Assembly (NCBI RefSeq): GCF_037038585.1
Contig: NW_027288510.1
Location: 3,973,001-4,037,000 of the forward strand
DNA length: 64,000 bases
Origin: Patagioenas fasciata
Taxonomy: Eukaryota > Chordata > Aves > Columbiformes > Columbidae
Direction: 5' to 3'
Below are positions 1 through 9,937 of the stretch, one piece after another. The notes beneath the pieces are model-generated. The model saw nothing but the letters and a program-made list of their open reading frames with translations. It was not told the DNA's origin and did not search any database. A program made the translations under genes and the position numbers. Position 1 is the first letter of the stretch, and each line of letters opens with the position of its first letter.

Positions 1-425
1 CCGATCCCGCACATGGCGCTGTGTCCGCGTCCGCAGGCAGGGCTGCTGCCGGCTCCGCCAGCCCCGCACTCCCGCTCTCTCTCGCACCGACCGCTCGCCC
101 CCACGCCAACGGCGGCGACGGCTCCGCCGGCACCACGGCGACCGGACGCGGCCTCGCGGCGGCACGCGCCGCCCGCAGCCGGCCAATCGCAGCTCGCCGC
201 CGCTCCGCGCGCGCCCCCTTGCCCCGCCCTCAGCCCGCCCGCAGTCCGAGCCCTTGCTCAGCCGGACAAGGCGCCGGGAGCGGGACGGACGGACCGAGCC
301 GGGAGCGTGGGCATCAGACTGTGCGTGGAACACAACGTGTGCTGCGGCAGAGCCCGGGGCGAGCGCTCCCGGAGCTGCTTCACGCACACGCACCACGCGC
401 TGGGATTTTACTCCTGGCCCTTTAA
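1..425 (-). promoter_or_regulatory. CpG island, unit 1 (left edge cut)
   Basis: The stretch is GC-rich and dense in CpG, with GC boxes (ccccgccc near 221-229) and a CCAAT motif (gccaatcgc near 181-189). By analogy with the next junction it should be the promoter of an RGL1-like gene lying left of the window. Open frames across it are an effect of base composition and are not called as genes. Confidence 0.6.
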
Positions 426-695
426 AGATTCCTAGCACAATTGCTTACATACAGTTCTGAACTAGATATTCATTCTGTGGCTTAAAGTGTTAGTTCGTTA
501 GTAGGCTCTTACTATGTAGTTGGTTAACCCTTTAAAATGTTATTTCCCTCTATCAATATAACTTCATAAACAAGTTTCCTAACTTTTTACATAGAACTTC
601 ACCACCTTTTCCTTTTCCAGGTTCAGAGCCCGTGCCCCATTTGGTTATATCTGTAAACATTAAACATCTTCTCAGCACGAACCACAGCTGCATTT

Positions 696-2420
696 CTCAC
701 AGTTCCCCTTTTTGCTTTTTATCCCATTGATTCGTGCTTTGACTTCAAAGTTAGCCAGCACCTGCCTAAAATCATTAATTTATACCCCGTTCCTTTTGTT
801 GCCATTTCAGGATCGATAGGCATGGCTGAGATTTGCATGCCTTGGACTGCTGAATGTAGTAACTGAATAAAGCACGGGATCATGCACGGCACAAACAGTA
901 AACGCAGAAATGCACATACTATCACGAACCCTATTTTCTTCCACCAGGCTACAGTTTCGAGACCAATATCCATTAGGTGGACCTGGCCACCAAGTGGGAG
1001 GAATAGAGGTACTTGACGAATTTGCCCTCAACGCTAACTGACAAGGGGTTCGTCCAACGTATTCAGTCATTTGAGACCCCCCACATATCCAGCACGAGGT
1101 GACATTTAATTCTCGGGCTGTCTTTTCCATAAGATCTATAAACAGGTTTTTCCCTGCTGTCGGTAATTGTAATCCTTTGTCTTTTTGCCTTATTTCCTCA
1201 TACCAATCACTGCTGTTCTGTACCAATTTCTGTTGCTCTTGCTTTCCTTTTAATTCCTGAGTGGCACTCTTAACTAACTCCTCCTTCTACTGATCTTGCA
1301 CTCCCCCTCCGTCTGAATAGCCCCACTCACCACCTTGTGTAAAACAGATCCTCTGTTCTCCCCTAGGGCAGGAGGCAGAGCCTACAGCGAGTCCACCTTT
1401 CTCTAGGTTAGTTGCTACCCATCATTCCTGCCCTTGGATTTCACACTTCTCCAATTTTGTTCTATCATAACATCCAGAATTAATAGGAGCGTGATAATGT
1501 AGAACATATTGGGTTAGTCTCCCTATTCTCACACGCTCGTAGCACTTGGTACAGGGATTGGCCAGGCTAAGTTGGGAACAATAAGTCACCACTGCCAGCA
1601 AGGGGATCAGGTCCAGGGTTCTGCACCCTCTGCCTCTCTGGCCGACCAGGCTGCAGCCGCAGCCGAGTTCGTCATCTTCTCGGCAGCAAGGGCCGTGTCC
1701 CCGCCTTTCCTGTTTTTACCGTTAGCGTGGCGACTTTTTATCGTTTCCCAACTCTTGGCCTTCACTTCCCAGGAACAACAGGAGCAACACGGAATGTGGT
1801 TTCTCTGTCTGCACTCTGTTCTCCTCATCACTGGTGGGCTCTAAATTCCCATTCACCCCTTCAGTAAATACCTCCCACCATTCTCCGCTATTCTTTTTCT
1901 ATTCTTCCAGCGGCAACTGGAATCCTCAACCGAGCCCCGGTTTCCTTATCTTCTGTTCTTAGACATTTCTTACACAATCCTGTCGGTAAGTTCCCTTTGT
2001 GGATATGCTTATACCACAGTCCATTTACAACCTAAACATCAAATATAAAATGAGAATTACATATACAACTCGGTTCAACACATTTAGCTATTAAGCCATT
2101 CTCATTTTCATTTATACTGGGCATTCACATCAATAACACTAATAGTAGTTACATCACCAATCCCGTGTCAACTTCAATTTCAGTTCCCCTGGTTCTTGAG
2201 TTACTTTCCAGGTTCTTTCTTCCGTCAGGGCTCCTCTAACTCGAGAGACGCGTGTCCATCCTTTCCCTGCCCTCCCAACAGCTGTTTCTGTAGTTAACCA
2301 AACAAGAAAAGGTCCCTCCCATCATGGGGTTGGAGTTTCTTCTTTTCAGGTTTTCATTAGTGTTGCCCCCATATCTACCAGAAATTCTACTTGTTTGTTC
2401 ATTTGGGTTTCTTCTTCCCA
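696..2420 (-). mobile_element. Decayed gammaretrovirus-like ERV relic, unit 1
   Basis: Remnants read right to left on the minus strand. A protease fragment near 2361-2400 has an active-site-like VDMGAT where DTG is usual. An integrase C-terminal tail (about 2165-2322) contains WEGPF and then LTTETAV. An Env surface-subunit N-terminal piece (about 807-1290) has the motif CWICGG. An Env transmembrane tail (719-973, another frame) has a hydrophobic segment after WWKK. A purine-rich AAAAAGGGGAACT at about 703-715, followed by TGTGAG, could be the polypurine tract and LTR start. Reverse transcriptase, most of integrase and most of Env are missing. Broken frames show it is dead. Confidence 0.7.
1401..1406. 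other. Empty ERV target site, unit 1
   Basis: A single ctctag where units 2 and 4 carry the ERV. The same empty site is at 35477-35482 in unit 3. Confidence 0.9.
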
Positions 2421-2449
2421 ATGCGGTGAGCACCACCCAGGCTGCTCAC

Positions 2450-3100
2450 CCAGAAGGACTAAAACTGCTTCCCAGTGCAACCCCAAACACCCTTCACTTC
2501 AGCAGGTGACCACACTTGTGCTTTCAGCTCCTGGGCTGGTGCTGTCCGGGCTTTCCCTGCTCAGCACTGACTGTGTTTTGGGAAGGCAGGAGCCAGTGCA
2601 AACCCTTCTCCGCTGTTCTGCTCTTTTTCTGCTATTTTTCCCCTTTGCTGTGAAGCTCAGCTGCTCCATGAGTTATTGTGTTCTCCTGTGAGCGTGGGGT
2701 TTGTCCTCTGCTGTGGAGCACGAGAGCGAAGCCCCCGGAGCCCCGGCTGGCGCAGACCCCGCAGCGAGGGTGACAGACCCGGAGCCAGGAGCAGTTTCCC
2801 CAGGGTGAGGAGCAAGTGGAGCTGCTCACACCAAGGGCACAGGCAGGGTTGGTGCACGTCACCGGTTCTAAGGCTGTCACCAGAACCTGACAACCTGACA
2901 ACAGTGTGCTGGCTCCCCGGGCAGTTGAAGTACAACCAGAACGCAAGAGGCAGCTTAAATTCGGGGTCGTCTTTTTGCCAGGAGCAACAAATGCCGTGAT
3001 GGAGACAACGGGGAAAAGGTGGAAACTCTCAGACCGCGGTGCAGTCTCAGAGAGGAAAAGAGATGAACAAGACACTGATGAGCGGGAAGAGTTGACGTAT
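2450..3100. other. Unassigned sequence between ERV relic and AT-rich array, unit 1
   Basis: It is moderately GC-rich with an open minus-strand frame (2632-3075) of biased composition and no domain I recognise. The same stretch occurs at about 36526-37170 and 55816-56460 and is deleted from unit 2. Confidence 0.4.
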
Positions 3101-4950
3101 TTATCATAGAAACATTAAAGGTTATAGAGAGATGGAATGTTACACGAGATCAAATATTTAAATACATTCGCTCCAGACACAAAATAGTGTTAAAAAGTTC
3201 ATCTATTTATTATAGATACATTAAATATTATACAAAGCTCAAACATGATCTAAAGATCAAACATTAAAATCTACTAACTCCAGACAAGAATTGGTGGGAA
3301 AACGTTTGCATATTTATTATATAAGTATTAAATATTAAATAAAGATTAAATAGAATACAAAATCAAACATTAAAATATATTAACTCCAGACACAAATTAG
3401 TGGTCAAAAGTTAATCCATTTATTATAGAAACATTCAATATTATATGAAGATTAAATATCATATAAAGATCAAATATTATCTAGAGATCAAACACTAAAA
3501 TCTACTAACTCCAGACGAGAATTGGTGGAATAAAGTTCAAGTATTTATTATATAAATATTAAATAAAGATTATGTATTATATAAAGCTTAAATATTAATC
3601 CTAGTAACTCCAGATCAAAAAATACTGGAAAAATGTTTACGTATTTTTATAGAAACATTCAATAATATATAGAGATTAAATATGATCTAAAGATCAAATA
3701 TTAAACTATATTAACTCCAACAAAAATTAGTTGAAAAAAGTTACGTATTTATGATAGAAATGTTACATATCTATAAAAACTAAATACTACATAAGGATCA
3801 AATATTAAAATATTTTAACGCCAGACAAGAATTGGTGGGGGAAAAAAGTTCACAGATTTCTTATGTAAATAAAGATTATGTATTAAATAAAGATTATGTA
3901 TGATATAAAAGCTCAAATCTTAATATATATTAACTCAAGAGAAGAATTAGTGGAAAAAAGTGACGTATTTATTATAGAGATGTTACATCCATGTAAAGAT
4001 TGAATATGACATAGGGATCAAATATTAGAATATTTTAATGCCAGACAAGAATTGGTGGAAAAAAGTTCAAGTATTTATTCTATAAATATTAAATAAAGAT
4101 GATGTGTTCTATAAAGCTCAGTTATTAGTATCTATTAACTCCAGAAAAAAAGGGTGGAAAAAAGTTTCTCTATTTATTTTATAGGCATCTCTAGATATGT
4201 GATATAAAGCTCAAACACTATCTACAGAAGAAACATTAAAATACATTAACTCCAGACAAAAATGGGTTGAAAAAAGTTGATATACTTATCATATCAATAT
4301 TAAATATTATACAAGGATCAAATATTGTATAAAGATTTAGTAATAAAATATATCAACTCCAGAAAATAATTATTGGGGAAGGTCTATGTACATAGTAAAT
4401 AAATATTAAATATTAGTACATTAAATAAACATATTAAATAAATATTAAACATTAGTACATTAAATAAAAATATCACATAAATATTAAATATCAGTATGTT
4501 AAATAAAAAATATTAAATAAAGCTCAAATACTATATACAGCTAAACCATTTCAATATATTAACTCCAAGGAGAAATTAGTGGAAAAAGTTTACGTACTTA
4601 TTCTGTGAATACTGAATATTATACAAGCTAAAATATGCTATAAAGCTAAGCTATTTAAATATAGGAACTCCAAGCAGACATCAGTAGAAAAAAGATGATA
4701 TAATATTGAAGGTTTCTGTAGAAGTATGGAAAGATTAAATATGATAAACACATCGAGTATTAAAATACATTAACTGCAGAGAAAAACTGGAAAAAAGTTA
4801 ATATACTCGTTATAGAAATATTAAATATGATACAAAGCTCAAACATTATATACAGGTCACATATTAAAATATATGAACTCCAGACTAAAACTGGGGGGAA
4901 AAAAGTTTACGTACTTATAATATAAACAGTAAATCCTATCCAGAGCTCAG
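3101..4950. repeat. AT-rich tandem array of about 105 bp repeats, unit 1
   Basis: The anchor taactccagac recurs, with variants, near 3171, 3278, 3384, 3509, 3609, 3715, 3819, 3934, 4039, 4138, 4249, 4357, 4562, 4667, 4771 and 4877, a spacing mostly of 99-125 bp. Each monomer also has a ggaaaaaagtt motif, a tatttattat block and aagctcaaa or agatcaaat blocks. Monomers are diverged, so the array is old. It lies just beyond the stop codon of the RGL1-like gene. Confidence 0.85.
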
Positions 4951-4953
4951 CCA

Positions 4954-5072
4954 TTACAACCCATGAAGTGCGGGCTCCTCCTGTGCTGCAGCTTTTCTTC
5001 TCAGGATGCAGTCGAAGTTGCCCTGGGTGCTCATGGCGTAGAACACGTTCGCCTTGGGTGGGATCGCCAGCT
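4954..5072 (-). CDS. Gene 1 exon 19, RA domain end, acceptor lost
   Basis: By homology the exon should start at 5072 (AG completing the Glu codon, then LAIPPKANVFYAMSTQGNFD) and end with TAA at 4954-4956. The two intron bases before it (5073-5074) read GG, not AG. The only AG nearby gives the wrong frame. The same GG is present in units 2 and 4. Confidence 0.75.
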
Positions 5073-5219
5073 CCGCAAGAGAGGGAGCAGAGCGAGCGTT
5101 CATGGGCGCCCCACTCAGCGTTGGGGGTTTATTCTCACCGGCAGCTGGGACAACGTGGCGATGGCGTTTCTGACGTCGCTCCGCATGTTACTCTTGCCGG
5201 CAAAATGCAGCAGAGCTCT

Positions 5220-5241
5220 TCCAGCAGCAGCAGCAGCAGAG
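5220..5241. repeat. (CAG)n microsatellite in the last intron
   Basis: A short CAG/CTG trinucleotide run between exons 18 and 19, present in units 1, 2 (about 22977-22996) and 4 (about 58591-58608). Unit 2 has one triplet more than units 1 and 4. Confidence 0.8.
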
Positions 5242-5255
5242 TTCTGCTTCCCCAC

Positions 5256-5370
5256 CTTTGTCCTCGGAGATGATCTGGACCAGCTCGTAATCCTCGGCCG
5301 AGCCAGACTGCAGGTTGTGCTTCTCCATGGCTCGCTGGGTGACAGCAGGAGCCTTCTCTTGGTTACTCAG
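5256..5370 (-). CDS. Gene 1 exon 18, RA domain core
   Basis: 115 nt, acceptor ctttgcag, donor AAAG|GTGGGG. It encodes EKAPAVTQRAMEKHNL and EDYELVQIISEDK, the Ras-binding helix and strands, very close to RGL1. It ends in phase 1. A (CAG)n run lies just inside the next intron. Confidence 0.9.
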
Positions 5371-6049
5371 CTGCAAAGAGGGAGTTGCAAGGAGTCGCTT
5401 GGTAACCAAGTCGCAGATTCTGCCAGACGCTAAAACACGCTCTTTGCGACACCTGGGGGTGGAGTTAGTTCAAGACAACAGACACTGCTCTAGAAATGCA
5501 GCAGGGAATCACAGCCTCTGCTCTCCTGAGCAACCGCTCGGAGAGGTGAGACCTTGTTCTCAGCAGCCATCGAATCCGCAGCAAGAGCTGCCCCAGCTGC
5601 TGTTTGCAGACATCCATTAATCCACAGTCTCCCCTGCTAAACACTTTCTGCGATGTCCTGCAAAGATTCTGGGCCTTGGAGCTGGGTTTGCTGGGGAAGG
5701 GGCACCTTGTGTCACAGCTCACACACCCCAGTGCTGAGCTGGACACACAACAGCCGGCGCTGGCAGAAGAGCAGGGGCAGCAAAGCCGGCACTTGCTCAG
5801 AGTGCTTCCCTTGGCATTGTTGATCAAATACAAGCTTCAATTTCAAAGCCAGAAACCTTGAGAGATGCTCTTTGCAAACCTCTCATTCATCCCCTGCTCC
5901 ACATGTTTTGATTTGTAACATCGGTCACGTTCCCTGTCAAGGAGGTCTGATCGGGGAATAGGTGTTTCCGAAACTAAAAGCACCATTCAAGTCACCTGGG
6001 GTGAAAACACCACCCACAGTAACAGCGCTTTGCTGTTCCCACCGCTCAC

Positions 6050-6202
6050 CAGGATGCTCCTGTAGATGTTGCCGCTTCTGTCCTCTTCTACGCTGGTGCG
6101 GATGACGCAGCTCTCTCCGCTCTGCTGGTTGTAGACTGGCAGGACTGGCGGCACTTCTTTTGATGGAACGGGAGTCACGGGGCCGGGGCACTTCTTGGAG
6201 CA
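6050..6202 (-). CDS. Gene 1 exon 17, RA domain start
   Basis: About 153 nt; donor CTG|GTGAGC. The acceptor (atgacaag) is weak and the start could shift by a few codons. It encodes LPVYNQQSGESCVIRTSVEE and GNIYRSIL, the first strands of the Ras-association domain. Confidence 0.8.
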
Positions 6203-6690
6203 CTTGTCATCAGATGGCAGCAAGGGGGGAGACGAGATCAAACACATTCATTACCATTGAATTTCAAAGATCCAAAAGCTAAAGATGACACTCTTCAGCA
6301 CAACAGCCTTAACAAGGGCTTCGGCAACCCAGTTAAGGCAGCTTAGGTCAAGAGAGCAGAGTCTGCAGGACAAAGCTCCCTGGGAACGGAACCCAGCCCA
6401 GCCCAGGCTTGGTCTGGGCAGTTCCTGGCAGGTCAAACCACAGGGCTGGTGAGCTCTGACCTCACCTGCTTCTCACTTGCTCAGCTGCTCTGCCTGCCCC
6501 AGAATTAGGCTGCGCTGATGTACATGAGCCCTCCCCCCAAAATCGCCTTTCCCAGAGCTCAGGTCCCTCCATTCCACTGCCAGCAACGCTCCAGTCAAGA
6601 TCCACAGGCTTGGGCAAGCGCCTGGGGCCGCCGGCAGCGTCAGCAGCCTCGCACAGGCTGTTTGTGCTGAACACAGGGCCCGGGCCCTAC

Positions 6691-6829
6691 CTTGTGCTGA
6701 GGCTCCTCAGCAGTGTCGGTGGGAGGGACGATGGTGACGGTGCTGTCCCCAGAGCTCCCACCTGGAGCAGGTTTGGGCTGCGCGTTGACGGGGGTGCTGA
6801 GGGCGCTCACCCCCAAGCCCAGGAACGGC
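6691..6829 (-). CDS. Gene 1 exon 16, Ser/Pro-rich linker
   Basis: 139 nt, acceptor cccctag, donor AAG|GTAGGG. A low-complexity linker starting LPFLGLGVSALSTP and ending TAEEPQHK, in the place of the RGL1 serine-rich linker. Confidence 0.7.
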
Positions 6830-7247
6830 CTAGGGGAGAAAAGAAAGCACAACAGAGCTGGGCTGAGCACAGCTGTCACTTGCTTCAACAATCTGACCTG
6901 CTGTTGTGTTTTCCTATCTCGAGTGGCCTATTGTTTGTGTGTGTATAGCAAATTAGACTCTATCCTTATTTGCTCTGTTTTGCTGCTGCAAATTTGAATT
7001 GAATTTATAATCCAGCACTAAAATCGTTCCTTTGTCTGACACCTTAGAGTTATTTCTGAAGTCTTTAGTCGATAACCCTCCTGGCTACTTACACCAATAG
7101 AAAGAGACAACAGCAATACGTATTTCTAGCTGGCGGTGTCTCCTCGCAGCACTGCAGTGCTCTGGATCCCCAGCCAGGTTTGTCAGCTGGTGTTTGATTT
7201 ATTCCAGTTCATATTCACACACCAAACCCCCTCCCCGTTGTACTCAC

Positions 7248-7340
7248 AGGCTGAATCTCTTCACCACGCTCTTCTGAGCTCTGCCCGCTGCGGTGCTCTG
7301 GTCAGGAGCTGCTCCTTCGATTTCACGTGACAGACGGAAA
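7248..7340 (-). CDS. Gene 1 exon 15, post-CDC25
   Basis: 93 nt, acceptor ttctgcag, donor GTGAGT. It encodes SFRLSREIEGA and KSVVKRFSL, equivalent to the SYALSCEIE and KSMVKRLSL region of RGL1. Downstream of the TGA. Confidence 0.8.
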
Positions 7341-7574
7341 CTGCAGAACAGGCAATACCGTTAGTTAAATATCTCAAAGTGGCCATATCTGAGAAGCCCT
7401 GGGTCACTCCCACGTCCCAGAGGGTTCATCCCCACGAGGAGGAGCGCAGCTCTGTGCGTGTGTATTTCCACTCTCCGGGAGCAGCTCCTGGCAGCGCAGA
7501 GCTCAAGGCTGAGAGAACCTGAACCTGCCTGCGGGGGAAGAAAAGCTGCTTCGCCAGCTGGGCTGAGACCCTAC

Positions 7575-7696
7575 CTCTCCTCATCACTTCAATGCCGCTG
7601 CCTCCTAAACCACTGCACGAATTTCTCATCTCCTGTCACGCAATAGCTGTTACATGAGGACTGCAACAGCTTAATTTGTGCCATTACTTCAAACTC
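7575..7696 (-). CDS. Gene 1 exon 14, CDC25 end, with in-frame TGA
   Basis: 122 nt, acceptor ttcttag, donor AG|GTAGGG. It encodes EFEVMAQIKLLQSSCNSYC, then DEKFVQWFRRQRH, a TGA at 7589-7591, and SDEE before the donor. The family continues through this point, so this is a premature stop. The same codon is TGA at 25345, 39539 and 60957. Confidence 0.85.
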
Positions 7697-8340
7697 CTAA
7701 GAAAACAAATAATAAAATAGGAATTCTAATTAGAAAAATAAAGCCAGTCTCGTTAATACACTAAACACACGCAGCAACAGATCCAGGACAAACTGCCCTC
7801 GGACAGAGGAAACCCCGGCACCTTCGCTCCTACTGATCTCTGACCAACAAGGCTCAGGCTGGAAGGCAACGCTCAGCCTTGATTTCTCGGTCCCAGGTAC
7901 CCGCTTCGCTCTCTGCACCTTTGACCCACAACTATTTACTGCAGCACAAGGAAGATGGTCACAGACTGCATCTTGTGGCCAGCAAAGTTCTCACGCCAGC
8001 AGGTCTGATGCGCTCCCAGCACACAGAACACGCTCGTGTAACGTGTTCCCGTGAACACCAAACGGGGGGAACGTGCCCCAGACGTAACTCCCGCGGCAGC
8101 GAGTGCCCTGCGGCTCCTCTTCCCCTGCTGCCCGCATCTAAAAGGAATTTCTCTTCCCGCGCCGCCCCGCACAGCCCGGCAGAGGTTCACAGCGTGCCGG
8201 GGACTGTTCCTTCCTCACCCTCTGAGTAACGTGAGCGGCTGTTGGATACGCCCAGCAAAGACAACAGGCCTCGCCAAGAGAACGCTCTAGCAGAGAGCGT
8301 CAGGCACTAACGATCACAGAACAGTCACCGTTCCACTTAC

Positions 8341-8373
8341 CCTTCGCCGCTTCTCAAAATTGATCAGGCCGCT
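8341..8373 (-). CDS. Gene 1 exon 13, short CDC25 exon
   Basis: 33 nt between acceptor ccaacag and donor GTAAGT, encoding SGLINFEKRRR; the other units read GGLINFEKR. It matches GGLINFEKRRREFEV of RGL1, split over exons 13 and 14. Confidence 0.85.
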
Positions 8374-8683
8374 CTGTTGGAAGGACAGAGAAGGGATCGG
8401 AGGAGAAGAGCACAGGCTCGGCTGGAGTTAATCACAAACAGGATGAACAGGATGAAGTAGCGACACCAAGGGACGGGCCAGAGCTGCCCTGACCAAAGGC
8501 CTCTACAAAGACCCGTTTCCAGCTCTAGGATAAGCCACAGCACTCGTGTACCTGAGTCTATTTGTTAAATACATTCCTCTCTTTTTAAGAACTGCACTAG
8601 CACCCAGTGGAAGATGCAGGAGCAGACACAGTGTCTGCAAGGGAGGGAGGAGATTTAGGATTCCAAAAATTGCCCCAAATTAC

Positions 8684-8770
8684 CTCGAGATAGTCCTGAA
8701 GGGCTGTGTCCAGCATGACGAGGTCAGTGAGGAAGGTACCCAGGTAAGGTACCGTGCCTTGTGTGACTCC
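8684..8770 (-). CDS. Gene 1 exon 12, CDC25 domain
   Basis: 87 nt, phase 0, acceptor gtttgcag, donor GAG|GTAATT. It encodes [20 protein letters not shown], a hallmark of the family. Joined directly to exon 11 it stays in frame. Confidence 0.9.
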
Positions 8771-9151
8771 CTGCAAACGGTCAGAGCAATGGTGGATTAA
8801 TTGACTGAGAAGTCATAATTATACTAATTAGAATACTCCTGTGGAAGCAAACAAAACACAACTAGTCTGCTTCACCAAACAGCGCTCTTGTAAATGATGC
8901 TTTCACGACATCATCCTTGGTATCTCAGCCAGCGGTTCATGTCTGCACAGAGCGGTATATAAGCCAAAGTGCTCATTCGTAACTCCTCTGCGTCAAATCT
9001 CGCTGTGCGGCACCTCTCGCCCCAGCAGAAAAGCCGGGATTTACAGACCCGTCTTCCCCAAAGCACCGCATACGGGAGCTCATTGGTCAGGAACAGGGCT
9101 GAGCTCGGCTTTGGGTGAGATCACAACCTGGCAACTCAAGCTCATTCCCAC

Positions 9152-9236
9152 CTTCAGCAGCAGCTCCCTGCTCGTCGCAAAGTTGTCACAGTCGGAGAAG
9201 ATTTCGCAAAGCTCTTCGAACATCAGCATTGTGTCC
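9152..9236 (-). CDS. Gene 1 exon 11, CDC25 domain
   Basis: 85 nt, acceptor ctgtacag, donor AAG|GTGGGA. It encodes MLMFEELCEIFSDCDNFATS and SRELLLK. The roughly 30 residues that follow in RGL1 (starting EGTSKFAN) were not found before exon 12. Confidence 0.85.
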
Positions 9237-9386
9237 CTGTACAGGAAAAGATTCAATGATTTAAGTTGTTTGTAAGCACTCTGAATCAGATCAGGGGACA
9301 ATTTTTTTCTCAAGAATCGTTAACAGTTGGGCACAGAAAAGATAAAAGCACCAAAACACATCCAGTGACACACTGCACAGCCTTAC

Positions 9387-9490
9387 TTTGGAACGCAGGC
9401 CCTGGTCCTCTTCCGGCGATAAACCGAGGTGGACTGCAAGGCGGAAACGATGGCCTTCAGAGACGAAAAGTTGTTCAGGATCCTACATTG
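9387..9490 (-). CDS. Gene 1 exon 10, CDC25 domain (altered motif)
   Basis: 104 nt, acceptor tttcacag, donor AA|GTAAGG. It encodes [19 protein letters not shown]. Units 2-4 then read YRLKKTW as in RGL1, but this copy reads YRRKRTR: three replacement changes within 14 bases (9402-9415). Confidence 0.85.
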
Positions 9491-9721
9491 CTGTGAAAGG
9501 AGCGGTTAGAAACACAGGAGCGTTAAACGTCAGCATCACCAATAGTCAGTGCTCTTCTGTCTGCCCCGTGTCCTGCTTGCTGCACATTCTCCCTGCTAAG
9601 CGGGCAGCTCTACAAATACTGAGCATCAAAAATATCACTCCCCGCTACAACCCCCCTGTCCCCTCCCAGCTCCACGGCACCCGCACAAGGAACGTTAAAC
9701 AGTCGCGAATAAACGCTTTAC

Positions 9722-9937
9722 ACGTCCGATACGGATCCACTTCTCCAAGATCTTCGCTCTTGGCTGTGTCTTTAATTCTTTGCTCTCCAGGATGGTGCTG
9801 AGCACGCAGTTGGTGACGGCGTTGAACTGCGAGATGGTGGCTCTGATGCTCTGTGCCAGCTGTTTGTTCTCTTTCTTGTCCCTTCGGGACCAGATGCAGC
9901 CCAGGCAGTGGTGGGGCACAACGTTCTGGAAGAGTGT
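9722..9937 (-). CDS. Gene 1 exon 9, CDC25 domain start
   Basis: 216 nt, 72 codons in phase 0, acceptor ccctctag, donor CGT|GTAAAG. It encodes HHCLGCIWSRRDKKENKQLA and RATISQFNAVTNCVLSTIL, typical of the RalGEF CDC25-homology domain. Confidence 0.9.

Noticed and set aside
13..435. Long open frames on both strands across the CpG islands (also at 16175-16784, 33931-34536 and 48780-49571)
   Set aside because: They overlap in several frames at once, have arginine, alanine and proline composition set by GC content, and mostly begin at GTG or have no splice context. Only the short ATG exon with a consensus donor is kept.
430..701. LTR of the gammaretrovirus-like relic
   Set aside because: A polypurine-like run and TGTGAG suggest an LTR start, but I could not find its other end, a convincing polyadenylation signal, or a second copy.
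2632..3075. Open minus-strand frame between ERV relic and AT-rich array (longer at 36600-37151 and 55890-56441)
   Set aside because: Cysteine- and serine-rich, no recognisable domain, and its length varies between units through simple substitutions. It is not supported as a gene.
3101..4950. CRISPR-like array
   Set aside because: The repeats are long, diverged, AT-rich and lack unique spacers. This is eukaryotic tandem repeat DNA.
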